64,000 nucleotides of DNA from Lathyrus oleraceus. Its lineage: Eukaryota; Streptophyta; Magnoliopsida; Fabales; Fabaceae. Shown in pieces: positions 23,975-35,534 of this stretch. Position numbers and translations under genes: made by a program. The notes under the pieces were generated by a model, which worked only from the letters and a program-made list of their open reading frames with translations, made no database searches and was not told the DNA's origin. Within the stretch, counting starts at the first letter, position 1. Each line of letters begins with the position of its first letter. The DNA lies in contig NC_066584.1 in assembly GCF_024323335.1 (NCBI RefSeq), forward strand, positions 274,079,618 through 274,143,617, in the 5' to 3' direction.

Positions 23975-23981
23975 TATATAG
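23975..23981 (-). promoter_or_regulatory. Candidate TATA box of the solo LTR
   Basis: On the minus strand the text CACCTATATATTGC lies about 850 bases from the LTR start and is the clearest TATA-like site in the element. Support is positional only. Confidence 0.45.
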
Positions 23982-24834
23982 GTGCTGTTAATCAACTTTG
24001 TTAATCAAGGTTAAGCCAAATGTGAATGGTTAATGAAAATGCAAGTGTGATGCAAAATTGGTCAAGCCACCCTCATGTATGCAATGCCTTGCTACAGTAC
24101 ACATTTTTCTGTCCAAACACACTCTAAATATCATTTTGAGGCAAAGGCAAGTGAAATTATGTGTGGAAAATGCATATTCTTGAAATGCACTTTTCCTCAA
24201 AAATTCAAATTTAATTCACATGAAAAATGCACTATTTTTGTGATGCTTTTTGATGAATGGCAATGCATGAATTGGATAGAAGATAACAAAACAAGAATGT
24301 TCGAAAAAGAACCACATGATTTGGCCATTTGGTGTGAAAGTTATGCCTTCTTGAACTTCAAATTTACTTGACAATGATTTGATCATAATTCTTCAACCAC
24401 ACATGAGAAATTCATGTTCTTGGACTTTTTGGAAAGGTGAGAGCAAGATCTTCAACTTTCATGTTGGACAAAATTTCATTTGAAGCTTTCTTGATGATGT
24501 AAATTTGAGGAGAAGACCTTTCCATTTTTGGCAGTTTGAAATTACACGTCACCTACTATTTTTGGCAAGTTTTCATCTGACCTCAAATTCTCCAATGTTG
24601 ATGTTTGCAATGTCAAATGAGACTTGTATGGACATGAATGAGGCCTCTCTAACCATCTCCCACCTTCAAATGCACTTGCTTGCTTGATTAACTGGATCTC
24701 CTGACTAGTCTTGACTGATGAACTTACACTTGGCAAATGGACAAGGCAATGTTATGCAGTGGACAATGCTAATGTTAATGACCTAAAATGAAAATATATG
24801 TACAAAAAGGTAGGTGCAAATTTGAGGTGCTACA

Positions 24835-25668
24835 CATGGCAAGTTGTTGGAGTTTGATTCCCTAATCAAGACCTCTAACTTGTGTTGTTGCCTACATTAT
24901 TATTGACCGGCCTCAGATACTTGTGAGTTCTACATAAGTCCAATTACGATTGCTTAACATAGCGCTAAATTTTCCTTATGGCACACTAACTACTAACACT
25001 AACCATTAATCATTAACATTTAATTCTAGCTCTTTACATTTATGCAATTTACTACTCTTGTACATATTATCCATTTACTTGTCCCCCTTTGCTCACTTGA
25101 GCACATGTTTACGTTAATGCAATTTGAATTTTTGCTCACTTGAGCATATAATTGTGTATATCTTATTGTGCTTGTGTTTTGTCTTGATTGTTATGGACCA
25201 AAATGCAAAGAAATGGACAAATGGACTTAGTTTCTAGGACTTTCCCTATGCAAATTGGAGTAAAAGGACATTAATGTTGAAGATGGACTAGAAGGACCAA
25301 ACCTCTAAACTCACTCTTGTCCATTCTTGATTTGCTTCATGGAACTCTTTGATGTGTGTGTGCTTTTGTGCTAGGGAATCCTATATGAGCTCAAATTGAA
25401 GATTCATTGCCATTGTTCATCCAAAGTGAAAGATACAAGATACATTGGGGATCTCCTAAGGAGCTTGTTTGGTTATGTTGATTGCTTGAGCTTACTATTA
25501 TTTTGCTTGAATATTCCAAAGGATGGGAGCTACTTGGATCATCAATATGATCTCAAGAGAGGAACTCCATTTGTGGTCTTGTTTCTTATCCCTTATCTCT
25601 TGTATGTTTAGGACTCTAGCCATTCTTCTTCTTCCCTCCACTCTAACCCAAGCCAAAACGTTTGTGCA
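24835..25668 (+). repeat. Ogre 5' LTR, segment 2 of 3
   Basis: Resumes with CATGG and continues the LTR text matching 9803-10626 and 52183-53006. It ends at GTGCA (25664-25668), the left target duplication of the Copia insertion. Confidence 0.9.
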
Positions 25669-26707
25669 TGAAGGTGAGAAAAACAAGAAAGGGGGGTTTG
25701 AATTGTTTTTGAAAATAAGTGCTTTTTCAAAATAAAGACCACACAAGGAATTTATACTGGTTCGCTTATAACACAAAGCTACTCCAGTCCACCCGACCAA
25801 GGTGATTTCGCCTTCAACAAGGACTTAATCCACTAATCTTGAAAGATAGTTTACAACCAACGTCTAAGAGAAAGATCTCTTAGTCCTCTCAAGTATACAG
25901 ACTGCGCAGAGTCACTTGAGGAAATAAAACAATAGATAAAAGACTATGTAATCTAGAGTGCTTCTAAGATAAACAAATATTACAATAGTAAGAACAAAAG
26001 AGTGTTTCACGTTCTAAGCAAAAGCTTTGTGAAATATTGAGAGAGAGAGAGAGAATATTTCAGTATATACTTGCGCACCTCTCAATGTTGATTGTTGTCC
26101 TTTATATAGGAGTGAAAGGACCGTTGAATTTGATGGCAGATAATTTGTCTTGAATAGGAATTAATGCCATAACTTCTGTTGTTTCTTGCCAAAACAACTT
26201 TGTCTCCCCGAATAACTTCTTTCCAAATATAGTTCCTTTCCATTTGAATTTGAAGTTAACGTTACTCTTTCTGAATTAGGAAACCCACTATCAAAGTCTG
26301 CGTGACTCTGGGAATCTTGGAATCTTGCTGTGTTGGTTCGGATCTTCTGATGTTTATCTTAAGGAGTTCTGGTGATGTCTTCAGATGACGCTGAGAGCTT
26401 CTGGAATGATATACCGTTGTTCAGAGTCAGAACTTCTAGAGTGCACTTCTTCTTTAGATGCTTCTGATATTCTGCTGATTTGCTCAGAGTTAGAACTTCT
26501 TGAGCGTGTTTCTACTTCAGATGCTTCTGATCTTCTGATAATTTGTATCTGATATGATTCTGTATCTGATGACGTCATTAGATCTCTTCCTTCTTTCCTT
26601 AGAACCCTGCACACTTAGAAACTTTTCGTTAGAGTGTCATTTTTGGTTTCATCCTTTGTTATCATCAAAATCATGGAATCTGTTGTAGAACAATTTTTGT
26701 TCTTACA
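25669..26707 (-). repeat. Copia 3' LTR (left end)
   Basis: 1039 bp from TGAAGGTGAG to GTTCTTACA on the plus strand. It differs from the other LTR by about 17 substitutions and one GA unit in a dinucleotide run near 26039-26054. Confidence 0.95.
26101..26108 (-). promoter_or_regulatory. TATA box in the Copia 3' LTR
   Basis: On the minus strand TATATAAA lies within a 7-bp inverted repeat: GTCCTTT and AAAGGAC flank it on the plus strand. Confidence 0.55.
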
Positions 26708-26709
26708 AT

Positions 26710-26721
26710 CTCCCCCTTTTT
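26710..26721 (-). other. Copia polypurine tract
   Basis: On the minus strand AAAAAGGGGGAG lies two bases before the 3' LTR, the expected site of plus-strand priming. Confidence 0.75.
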
Positions 26722-27107
26722 GATGATGACAAAATAAACTTAAATAGCAGATGAAACAAAGAAATATCGGATCAGGAGCTCCCCCTGAGATGAGCTAGGG
26801 AGTTCAGAAGTTCTTACCATAGCTTCCAAGCAATGAAGTTTCGATACTTTCTGCAATTTCTTAAGTCCAATGTTAGATGAATTTATTTAAGAAATAGTAT
26901 GTTGCAGAGTGCTTAAGGTATTAGGCAATATTTCATCAGAGCTATATTTGATTTCTCCCCCTTTTTGTCAGAATCAAAAAGACTTAAACAAAATAATCAA
27001 AAAAAGATATTATATTCAGATAGAAGAGCAACAGAGACAATGGCAAGAAAAACAAATAAACATCAGAAACAAGGAAAGCAAAGCAACAAGCAAAAGATCC
27101 TAAGTGC

Positions 27108-29392
27108 CTAAGGGTTGGGAGGAGGAGGCATCCTCTGAAGCAGTTGAGCTAGCATGTTCTGAATGTTGTCGTTGACGGTATCCTGTTTGTCCATTCTGGC
27201 TCTGAGTTCCTTCTGGTCTTTCTGAAGTTCTTCAAGAGTCTTGAGAACCATGGGAATGACAGAAGAGGACTCCCCCTGAGTCAGAGCACTCTGTGCTTCA
27301 GCAGCGGCCTTCGCTTCAGCTTCAGCAGCATCTTGTGCTTCAGCTTCAACAGCGGCAGCAACATCAGCCAGAGCTTTGGCTTCAGCTTCCTTTGCCCTTT
27401 GGATTTCTTCTTGTCTGGCTCTCTCTTCTTCTTTTCTCCTTGCTTCTTCTTCAGCTTCTCTGGCAAGTCTCTCCTGTAGTCTTGCCTCAGCATCTCTAAT
27501 GAAGTCGTTTCTGACTTGCTCAGAGATGTGCTTCAGTTTGAAAGCCTCAGAGGTCATCCAACCAATGACCCTGTTCCAGTGTGTCCTTACAGAGTCAGGA
27601 TCATCACTGATGCCAGAGTTAATGGTCAGAGACTTGACCTTCTGTACTGAAGCCCCTGTGAACAACATTATGGATTCCTCAAGGGTAGGCAGGGAATGTT
27701 CAGGTTCAGATGTTTGGGGTGGAGAGTTTGGAGGGCTTAAGTTTAGTGTTAGAGGTTCAGGTTCAATGGAAGTGTTTTGGGGGGTGATATCAGAGGGTTG
27801 AGCTTCAGAAGGGTTGTTGGTTGTTTGTTCTGGGGGTGGTGAAGTGACTTCAGGTTCAGGTGGAGGTTGTTGTGATTGTTGTGAGTTTTGGTTTAGAGAG
27901 TAAAGGTGGGCTAAAGTGGGAGAAGCGGGGTCAGAAGGTTCTGGGTCAGAGGAGAGGATAAGGTAAGGGGGTGATTATGGGTTTGAAGATGAAGAGGTGG
28001 TTTGATTGAGTTCTTCAGCTTCGGATAGAGGTAGTGATGTATGGGCAAGATTAAATTTGGGTAGAGGTTGTGAGGTTCTGGTTGTGGAAGGTGGGGTTTC
28101 AGAGGATGTGTAAATAGGTGGTGGGAGAGGATTAGAGGAAGCCACAGGAGGTTAGAGGGAATAAAGGGAGCAGACTTACCAGTAGTTACTTGCAGAGGCG
28201 CTGGAGATCTTGTTTCAGAAGTTTCTCCTAGCCTTGCTTTCTTTGACTTTGAAGACTTCTTTTCAGAGGGACCTCTTTTGAACTTGACGAAGTCTTCTTC
28301 TGAATCTAGACAATCGTCCAGTCTGAAGTCAGAGATGTCAACTCCTTCATCCTTCAGACGCTGCATATAGTGAAGGATTGCTTCTCTGGGTTCATTCTTG
28401 TAGAACCTTGCAAGACCATGTGGCAGCTTCCTCTGATCTTTCAAGGCGTCCCAAGATGTGTCCAGCGTGGGTTTGAATTGAATCTTCTTCAGAATCCCCA
28501 TACTCTTCAGATTTCTGGAGTTCAGAGGCCTTCCAGTATCTATCGCCAGATCTTCCATAAGCTTGTTCTTCTCTAGATGATCTACAAGCCCATTTTCGAT
28601 GAAAACATCTAACAGAAGTCTTCCCAGAGGGATGTAGGTTCTGGGTTTCATGTTGTTTCTGGTCTCCCGTACAGAGTCTCTGAGATACCTGAAGAGTAGT
28701 GCTGGGAGGCAGAGCTTCAAACCCTTGTGAATGCAATACAGAATACACTTCTGATCTGTATTGATGTAGTCAGAGGAGTTTGATGCTGGGCGGTGATGAA
28801 TGGTTCCCAGAATGATCTTGAGCCATACTCTGAGGTTCTGATGAAGTTCTTTGTTCTTTGATGGATTGCCTTCAGTGTTGAGTTTGAAGATTGTGGGATT
28901 GATTACCTGGGCAATGTACCTTGATCTAGGGTTGATGTCATAGATCCTTCTTCCTCCAGTTTTCTCCATATTCAGTAATGAAGCAATTGATTTTTCAGTG
29001 ATTACTATCTTGACCCCCAACACGTAGCAGACGATGAAATGATCATCAACGTCAACAAATCTCCAGAATTCCTTGATGAGATTTGGGTAAACAGGGCCAT
29101 AGAGCCTTTGAAAGTAGTTTTCCCAACCTTGTTGACGGAGTTCTTCAGTAAGATCTACTCCGTTTCTCTTCATGTTGCTGAAGTCTACCAGTGATTCACA
29201 TAAAACTTCCAGTCCCTCAAAGGGAGTTGCTAGGTTGATATGAGGCTCACGATCAAGAACATGGGGTTCCTTGTACATTGGAGTAATGGATACGCCTGTA
29301 ACTGTTGGAGTGGGAATGCTTGAACTTTGGGCTGTAGTGCTGGATTCCATTTGTTGAGAAAAGTTGAAAACTTGTTGTTGTTGAGCATCCAT
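27108..29392 (-). pseudogene. Env-like / third ORF of the Copia element, frameshifted
   Basis: This ORF follows pol, as in SIRE-type elements where such ORFs have been called envelope-like. From 29392 the frame is open to 27911: an N-terminal Gln/Ser-rich stretch, then a globular domain (EFWRFVDVDDHFIVCYVLGV and on) resembling the 'putative plant transposon protein' domain seen in many legume proteins. A Lys/Ser-rich linker and a Pro-rich tract follow. Around 28155 one base appears lost. The other frame then carries a better Pro/Ser-rich continuation, which contains one further stop near 27976 and runs into the open segment 27668-27108. That segment has a Glu/Ala/Arg-rich coiled coil (ERLAREAEEEARRKEEERAR). 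I see no signal peptide or transmembrane segment, so an envelope function is doubtful. Confidence 0.65.
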
Positions 29393-29869
29393 AGTTGATG
29401 AAGATGAGTTGAAGATGAACTGTTTGCAGAAATGCTTCAGAGAAAGTTTGAGAGTGAGTGAGAGTGATAAGTGTGTGAAATGTGAGAGGAGTGTTTAAAT
29501 ACCCTAAACAAAAACACATGCAAAACGACACACAATTCAGCGTTAGCACAAAAATCAAGTTAGCACGCTTGGGGGAGAAATGATTAAGGCTCATTAATGA
29601 ATGTCTAATCCCAACAGTATGCACACTGCTCGAGGAGATCTTAAGCGTTTGCCCTTTGATTTTCTTCTGGACAGCTGTCTAGCAGTTCTAGGGTTAGACG
29701 CTAAGTGCTCCACGTGGTTTGATGTATCTGATCTTCAGGAATACCAAAGGATTGGTTCCTGGAGATTTCTAACTTAGATATCTTCTTAACTTGGTAGAAG
29801 TATCAGAGTCAGAGGCAGAGGTACATTTGTTTATGTCAGAGTCTCATTTTACATTCTCAGAGGCACAAT

Positions 29870-32727
29870 TTATTCAGGGCAATTTTGAATGTTCAGATTT
29901 TCTAAGATAAAAAGAAATTTATCTTCAGCCAAGGGCTTAGTAAAGATATCTGCCCATTGATGATCTGTATCAATGAACTTCAATGTTACTATCCCTTTCT
30001 GAACATAGTCTCTGATAAAGTGATGTTTAATTTCAATGTGCTTAGCTCTGGAGTGTAGAATGGGATTCTTACTTAAACAAATGGCAGCAGTATTATCACA
30101 GAAGATAGGAATGTTACTCTCGAAGATTTGCAGATCTTCTAACTGATTCTTCATCCAGAGCATCTGAGTTGTGCACAGTGATGCTGAGATGTATTCTGCT
30201 TCTGCAGTAGATAGAGCGATAGTTGACTGTCTCTTGCTGGCCCAGGATATCAGATTGTTTCCTAGGAGCTGGCAATTTCCAGATGTGCTTTTTCGTTCCA
30301 GTCTATCTCCTGCATAATCTTTTTACTTGCTTCTTCCTTTTCAAGAATGCATGTTGGATGCATAGGAGTCTTTGCAGAGTTACATTCAGCCATGTCAAAT
30401 TTCTTCAGAACATCTTTAATGTATTTGCTTTGATGAACATATGTGACTTCTGAAGTTTGATTAATTTGAATTCCTAGAAAGAACTTTAGTTCTTGCATTA
30501 AGCTCATTTCAAATTCTGCCTGCATTAACTCAGAAAATTCTTGACAAACAGAGGCGTTAGCAGAACCAAAAATAATGTCATCAACGTAAATCTGGCATAT
30601 CATGAGACCATTGTTAAGGTTCTTACAGAAGAGTGTGGAGTCAACTTTCCCTCTGATAAAATTGTGTTCCAGAAGAAAGTTACTTAAACGTTCATACCAA
30701 GCTCTGGGAGCTTGTTTAAGTCCATATAAAGATTTTTTAAGTTTAAAAACATGTTCTGGAAATTTTGGATTTTCAAAACCTGGAGGTTGGTTGACATACA
30801 CTTCTTCTGATATATAACCATTAAGGAATGCACTCTTGACATCCATTTGATATAATTTAATAGAATGATTAATGGCAAAAGATACAAGAAGACGAATAGA
30901 TTCTAACCTTGCGACTGGAGCAAAGGTTTCATTATAGTCAATACCTTCTTGTTGACTGTAACCTTGAGCTACCAGTCGAGCTTTGTTTCTGACGACTTCT
31001 CCTTTCTCATTCAACTTGTTTCTTAATACCCATCTGGTTCCTATAACGTGAGTGCCTCTGGGCTTAGGAACAAGATCCCAGACATCATTCTTTGTGAACT
31101 GATCTAATTCTTCTTGCATGGCTGAAACCCAGTCGTTATCTTGAAGTGCTTCATCACAGGACGTAGGCTCGATAAGAGACACTAGTCCTAGAGGAGTATC
31201 TTCAGAGGTCCTGAAGGTAGATCTGGTTTTGACAGGTTCGTCCTTGTTGCCCAGAATCAATTCTTCAGATACGTTGATACGACTTTTAGCTTTCTTTGGG
31301 ATTACTGGGGAAATAATTTCCTCAGAGTTCTGAGTTGTAGTTGCTTCTGGAGCTTTATCAGATCCTGCAAGAGTGATTTCTAAATCTGCAAAATTCTCAA
31401 CTAGCTTTGACTTTTCAGGGTCAAGCTTATCATCAAATCTGACATGAATTGATTCTTCCACAATTTTGGTTTCTGTGTTGTATACTCTGTAGCCTTTAGA
31501 GCGTTCTGAGTATCCTAACATAATACCTTTCTGTGCTTTGGAATCAAACTTGTTCAGATGTTCTTTAGTGTTTAAAATAAAGCAAGAACATCCAAAAGGA
31601 TGAAAATATGAAATGTTTGGTTTTCTTCCTTTACACAGTTCATAGGGAGTCTTTTCTAGAATAGGTCTTATTGAGATTCTATTATGAATGTAACACGCTG
31701 TATTTACAGCTTCTGCCCAAAAGTGCTTTGCCACATTAGTTTCATTGATCATAGTTCTGGCCATCTCTTGGAGTGTCCTATTCTTCCTCTCTACAACTCC
31801 ATTTTGTTGTGGAGTTCTAGGGCAGGAGAAATCATGGGATATTCCATTAGAGTCAAATAATTCCTCAAAGGATTTATTTTCAAATTCTCCACCATGATCA
31901 CTTCTGAATCTAATAATCTTAGAGTCAAATTCTTTTTGCACTTTGGAGCAGAAACTAGTGAATACAGAGTGAGACTCACTCTTGTGCCTTAGGAATTTCA
32001 CCCATGTCCAGCGACTGTAATCATCAACAATGACTAGTCCATACTTCTTTCCATTGACTGATGCTGTTTTCACAGGACCAAATAAGTCAATGTGGAGAAG
32101 TTCCAGAGGCTTGGAGGTAGTAAAAATAGTTTTCTTTTTAAAAGATGTTTTTGAAAATTTTCCTTTCTGACATGCTTCACATAGAGCATCTGAAGAAAAC
32201 TTCAGTTTAGGTAGGCCTCTGACTAACTCGAGTTTATTTAGCTGAGATAGTTTTCTCATGCTAATGTGGCCCAAGCGTCTATGCCATACCCATTGCTCTT
32301 CGTGAACAGACATCAGACATTTAACATTTTGTTCTTTTAAATCAGAAAGATTAATTTTATAAATATTGTTTTTCCTCTTTCCTGTGAATAGGACTGAACC
32401 ATTGTTTTGATTTATGGCTTTACATGTTTTTTGATTAAAGATCACATCATAACCGTTATCACTTAATTGACTTATGGATAACAAATTATGCATTAATCCT
32501 TCTACGTAAAGAACATCAGATATAGAGGGAAGAGTACCATTACCAATAGTTCCGGAGCCTCTGATCCTTCCTTTCTGATCTCCTCCGAAGCCTACGAATC
32601 CAACGTCTTTAAGTTCTAGGCTTTGGAACATAGACTTTCTTCCCGTCATCTGTCGCGAGCATCCAGAGTCCAGGTACCATGACTGGTGTCTGAACTTTGC
32701 TGCATAGGATATCTGCAACATAAACAA
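29870..32727 (-). pseudogene. Copia pol (protease-integrase-RT-RNase H), RNase H deleted in part
   Basis: The minus-strand frame from 32727 shows protease WYLDSGCSRQMTG; integrase with the HHCC finger (HRRLGHISMRKL, then CEACQKGK) and catalytic regions LLHIDLFGPV, SDHGGEF and QQNGVVERKNR; and RT with MDVKSAFLNG and the YVDD box. At about 30320 the frame jumps from the RT-RNase H linker into the middle of RNase H. Roughly 70 codons are missing, including the first catalytic Asp, and the frame is lost. The remaining RNase H (STAEAEYIS, CDNTAAICLSKNP, DIFTKPL) is readable in another frame and ends with TAA at 29870. The product would be inactive in RNase H. The family usually has a single gag-pol ORF. 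Confidence 0.85.
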
Positions 32728-34411
32728 TCTTATCTTTTGGTACCCAGAGTTTCTTGGGTCCTTTCTGATTAGTTTTCCCAGAGTTTCTTATAACTTTGGG
32801 TTTTCTAGCATTTTCAAATTTTTGTTCTTGTGTGTGCGTATAGTGATATGAAAACGGAGATTTAAGTTGGTCACCAGTAGAAGTTTTATCTTCCTTAGGA
32901 TCATACCCAATTCCCTTTTTATTGTTCTGACTGACTCCATAAATCATGGATGCCATGACACTCCTACCTATCCCATTTTTCAGAAATTCTTGAAAGGCTT
33001 CTTCGTATTTATAAATTATTGTATTTGAAGTCTATGGAGCTTGAGATAACACTTTTTCCAGTTCTAAACGATTTTTATTTGCTGCATCTCTTTGTAATGT
33101 TAAGGATCTGATTTCATCCTCTCGTTTTAGAATTGTCATCTCAAGTTTGCCACATTCTTCAAATTTTGCTTCAAGACAGCCTTTTATATTTTTAAACTTT
33201 TGTTTTAATTTCTGATATGAGCTAAGAGTTTCTGACAAGCATGATTCTAGATCAGATCGAGAGAGTTCAGAAAATACCTCTTCAGATTCTTCATCTGAGC
33301 TGCTTCTGGATGTGGTAGCCATAAATGCCACATTGGCCTGTTCATCAAAGTCAGATTCTGATGAGCCAGATTCACTATCATCCCAGGTAGCCATTAGTCC
33401 TTTCTTTGTCCTGAAGGTATTTTTCTTGAAGCTTTCTTTTCTAGAATTGTCTTTCTTTAGCTTGGGGCATTCATTCCTGTAGTGATCTGTTTCTTTACAC
33501 TCATAACAAGTAATATCTTTGTTAGTTTTACCTTTTGATGTTGATTCTGACCGATCCCCTCCGGGTCTTGGTCTTCTGAAGTTGTTGTTCCTCTTTTTCC
33601 AGAGTTGTTTAACTCTTCTGGTCAGGAGGGACAATTCTTCTTCATCATCAGAATCTTCTGGTTCAGAGTCATCAGCATCTTCAGTTTCTGCCTGGAAAGC
33701 TTTGGTTCTGTCAGATTTGCGTCTTTCAGATCTGGACTTTAATGCTACGGACTTGTTCTTTTTCTGAGGCTCATCTTCCTCTAGTTCTATCTCATGGCTT
33801 CTGAGGGAACTGACAAGTTCTTCAAGACTGATACTGTTCAGATCCTTTGACAGCTTCAAGGCAGTAACCATGGGTCTCCACTTCTTTGGCAAACTTCTGA
33901 CTATCTTTTTGACGTGGTCTGCAGTCGTGTAACCTTTGTCTAGAACTTTGAGACCTGCAATTAGAGTTTGAAATCTAGAGAACATTACCTCTATGGCTTC
34001 GTTATCCTCCATTTTGAAAGCTTCATATTTCTGGATAAGCGCCAGAGCCTTTGTCTCTTTGACCTGAGAGTTTCCTTCATGAGTCATCCTCAGAGAGTCA
34101 AGGATGTCTTTTGCTGTTTCTCTGTTGGTGATCTTTTCATACTCGTTGTAAGATATAGCATTGAGAAGTATGGTTCTGGCCTTGTGATGATTTTTGAAGA
34201 CACGCTTCTGATCTTCTGACATCTTGCTTCTGGGAACTTCAACTCCATTTTCTGAGACTGGAGGTGTGTATCCATCTGTGACAATGTCCCAGAGGTCAGC
34301 ATCATAACCCAAAAAGAAACTTTCAATTCTATCTTTCCAGTAGTCGAATTTCTCTCCATCAAAGACAAGAGGCTTAGCATTGTAACTGTCTCTTTCATTT
34401 GTGTGGGCCAT
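32609..34411 (-). pseudogene. Copia gag, interrupted by one TAG and out of frame with pol
   Basis: It starts with ATG at 34411 (MAHTNERDSYNAKPLVFDGE). It shows the Copia Gag core (FDYWKDRIESFF) and a CX2CX4HX4C zinc knuckle (CYECKETDHYRNEC), in which the usual Gly before His is Asp. Acidic and Ser-rich stretches follow. A TAG at 33032-33034 ends the first 459 codons; the same frame then stays open to 32609. The protease lies in a different frame overlapping this end, so a frameshift has also occurred between about 32760 and 32660. The start is chosen because it lies shortly after the primer binding site and begins a typical Gag N-terminus. Confidence 0.8.
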
Positions 34412-34479
34412 AGTTTTTCTCGTTCTGGATCTCTTTACACTGTTAAGTGTTTGATTAGAAAATCAATAACAGAGCCGAA

Positions 34480-34491
34480 GCTCTGATACCA
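34480..34491 (-). other. Copia primer binding site (initiator Met tRNA)
   Basis: On the minus strand TGGTATCAGAGC follows the 5' LTR after the two bases AT. This is the standard primer site complementary to the 3' end of plant initiator methionine tRNA in Copia elements. Confidence 0.9.
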
Positions 34492-34493
34492 AT

Positions 34494-35534
34494 TGAAGGT
34501 GAGAATAACAAGAAAGGGGGGTTTGAATTGTTTTTGAAAATAAGCGCTTTTTCAAAATAAAGACCACACAAGGAATTTATACTGGTTCGCTTATAACACA
34601 AAGCTACTCCAATCCACCCGACCAAGGTGATTTCTCCTACAACAAGGACTTAATCCACTTATCTTGAAAGATAGTTTACAACCAACGTCTAAGAGAAAGA
34701 TCTCTTAGTCCTCTCAAGTATACAGACTGCGTAGAGTCACTTGAGGAAATAAAACAATAGATAAAAGACTATGTAATCTAGAGTGCTTCTAATATAAGCA
34801 AATATTACAATAGTAAGAACAAAAGAGTGTTTCACGTTCTAAGCAAAAGCTTTGTGAAATATTGAGAGAGAGAGAGAGAGAATGTTTCAGTATATACTTG
34901 CGCACCTCTCAATGTTGATTGCTGTCCTTTATATAGGAGTGAAAGGACCGTTGAATTTGATGGCAGATAATTTGTCTTGAATAGGAATTAATGCCATAAC
35001 TTCTGTTGTTTCTTGCAAAAACAACTTTGTCTCCCCGAATAACTTCTTTCCAAATATAGTTCCTTTCCATTTGAATTTGAAGTTAACGTTACTCTTTCTG
35101 AATTAGGAAACCCACTATCAAAGTCTGCGTGACTCTGGGAATCTTGGAATCTTGCTGTGTTGGTTCGGATCTTCTGATGTTTATCTTAAGGAGTTCTGAT
35201 GATGTCTTCAGATGACGCTGAGAGCTTCTGGAATGATATACCGTTGTTCAGAGTCAGAACTTCTAGAGTGCACTTCTTCTTTAGATGCTTCTGATATTCT
35301 GCTGATTTGCTCAGAGTTAGAACTTCTTGAGCGTGTTTCTACTTCAGATGCTTCTGATCTTCTGATAATTTGTATCTGATATGATTCTGTATCTGATGAC
35401 GTCATCAGATCTCTTCCTTCTTTCCTTAGAAACCTGCACACTTAGAAACTTTTCGTTAGGGTGCCATTTTTGGTTTCATCCTTTGTTATCATCAAAATCA
35501 TGGAATCTGTTGTAGAACAATTTTTGTTCTTACA
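34494..35534 (-). repeat. Copia 5' LTR (right end)
   Basis: 1041 bp with TG...CA ends on either strand. It carries the TATA box at 34928-34935 (minus) inside the same small inverted repeat as the left LTR, and a GA run near 34863-34881. Confidence 0.95.
34928..34935 (-). promoter_or_regulatory. TATA box in the Copia 5' LTR
   Basis: TATATAAA on the minus strand, about 600 bases from the LTR start; the likely promoter for the element transcript. Confidence 0.6.

Larger units (their letters stand above)
20186..24834 (-). mobile_element. Solo LTR of a Tat/Ogre-like element in reverse orientation
   Basis: The 4649-bp insert is flanked by CATGG at 20181-20185 and 24835-24839. It has TG...CA ends (TGTCGCATTACG on the left, GGTGCTACA on the right). 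On the minus strand it starts TGTAGCACCTCAAATTTGCA, resembling the Ogre LTR start TGTAAGACCCTAATTTTG, and it ends with text close to the 3' part of other Tat LTRs in this window. No primer binding site, polypurine tract or coding domain is visible inside. A solo LTR left by LTR-LTR recombination fits best. It is a different family from the host Ogre. The empty site is present in the copy 1 LTR and in the 3' LTR (52178-52182). Confidence 0.8.
25669..35534 (-). mobile_element. Ty1/Copia element of the SIRE/Maximus type, complete structure, decayed coding
   Basis: A 9866-bp element on the minus strand, flanked by GTGCA at 25664-25668 and 35535-35539. It has LTRs of 1039 and 1041 bp, an initiator-Met primer binding site, a polypurine tract, gag, pol in the Copia order (protease, integrase, RT, RNase H), and a third long ORF after pol. 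The extra ORF, ~10 kb size and ~1 kb LTRs are hallmarks of the SIRE/Maximus lineage. By eye the LTRs differ at about 17 positions (~1.6%), so the insertion is fairly recent. It is the youngest or next-youngest event here. Confidence 0.9.

Noticed and set aside
20186..24834. Possible complete non-autonomous element rather than a solo LTR
   Set aside because: No pair of internal direct repeats, primer site or polypurine tract was seen, and its length suits a single Tat LTR.
27376..27801. 141-codon plus-strand frame inside the Copia third ORF
   Set aside because: Serine/leucine-rich shadow of the coiled-coil and Pro-rich coding on the minus strand.
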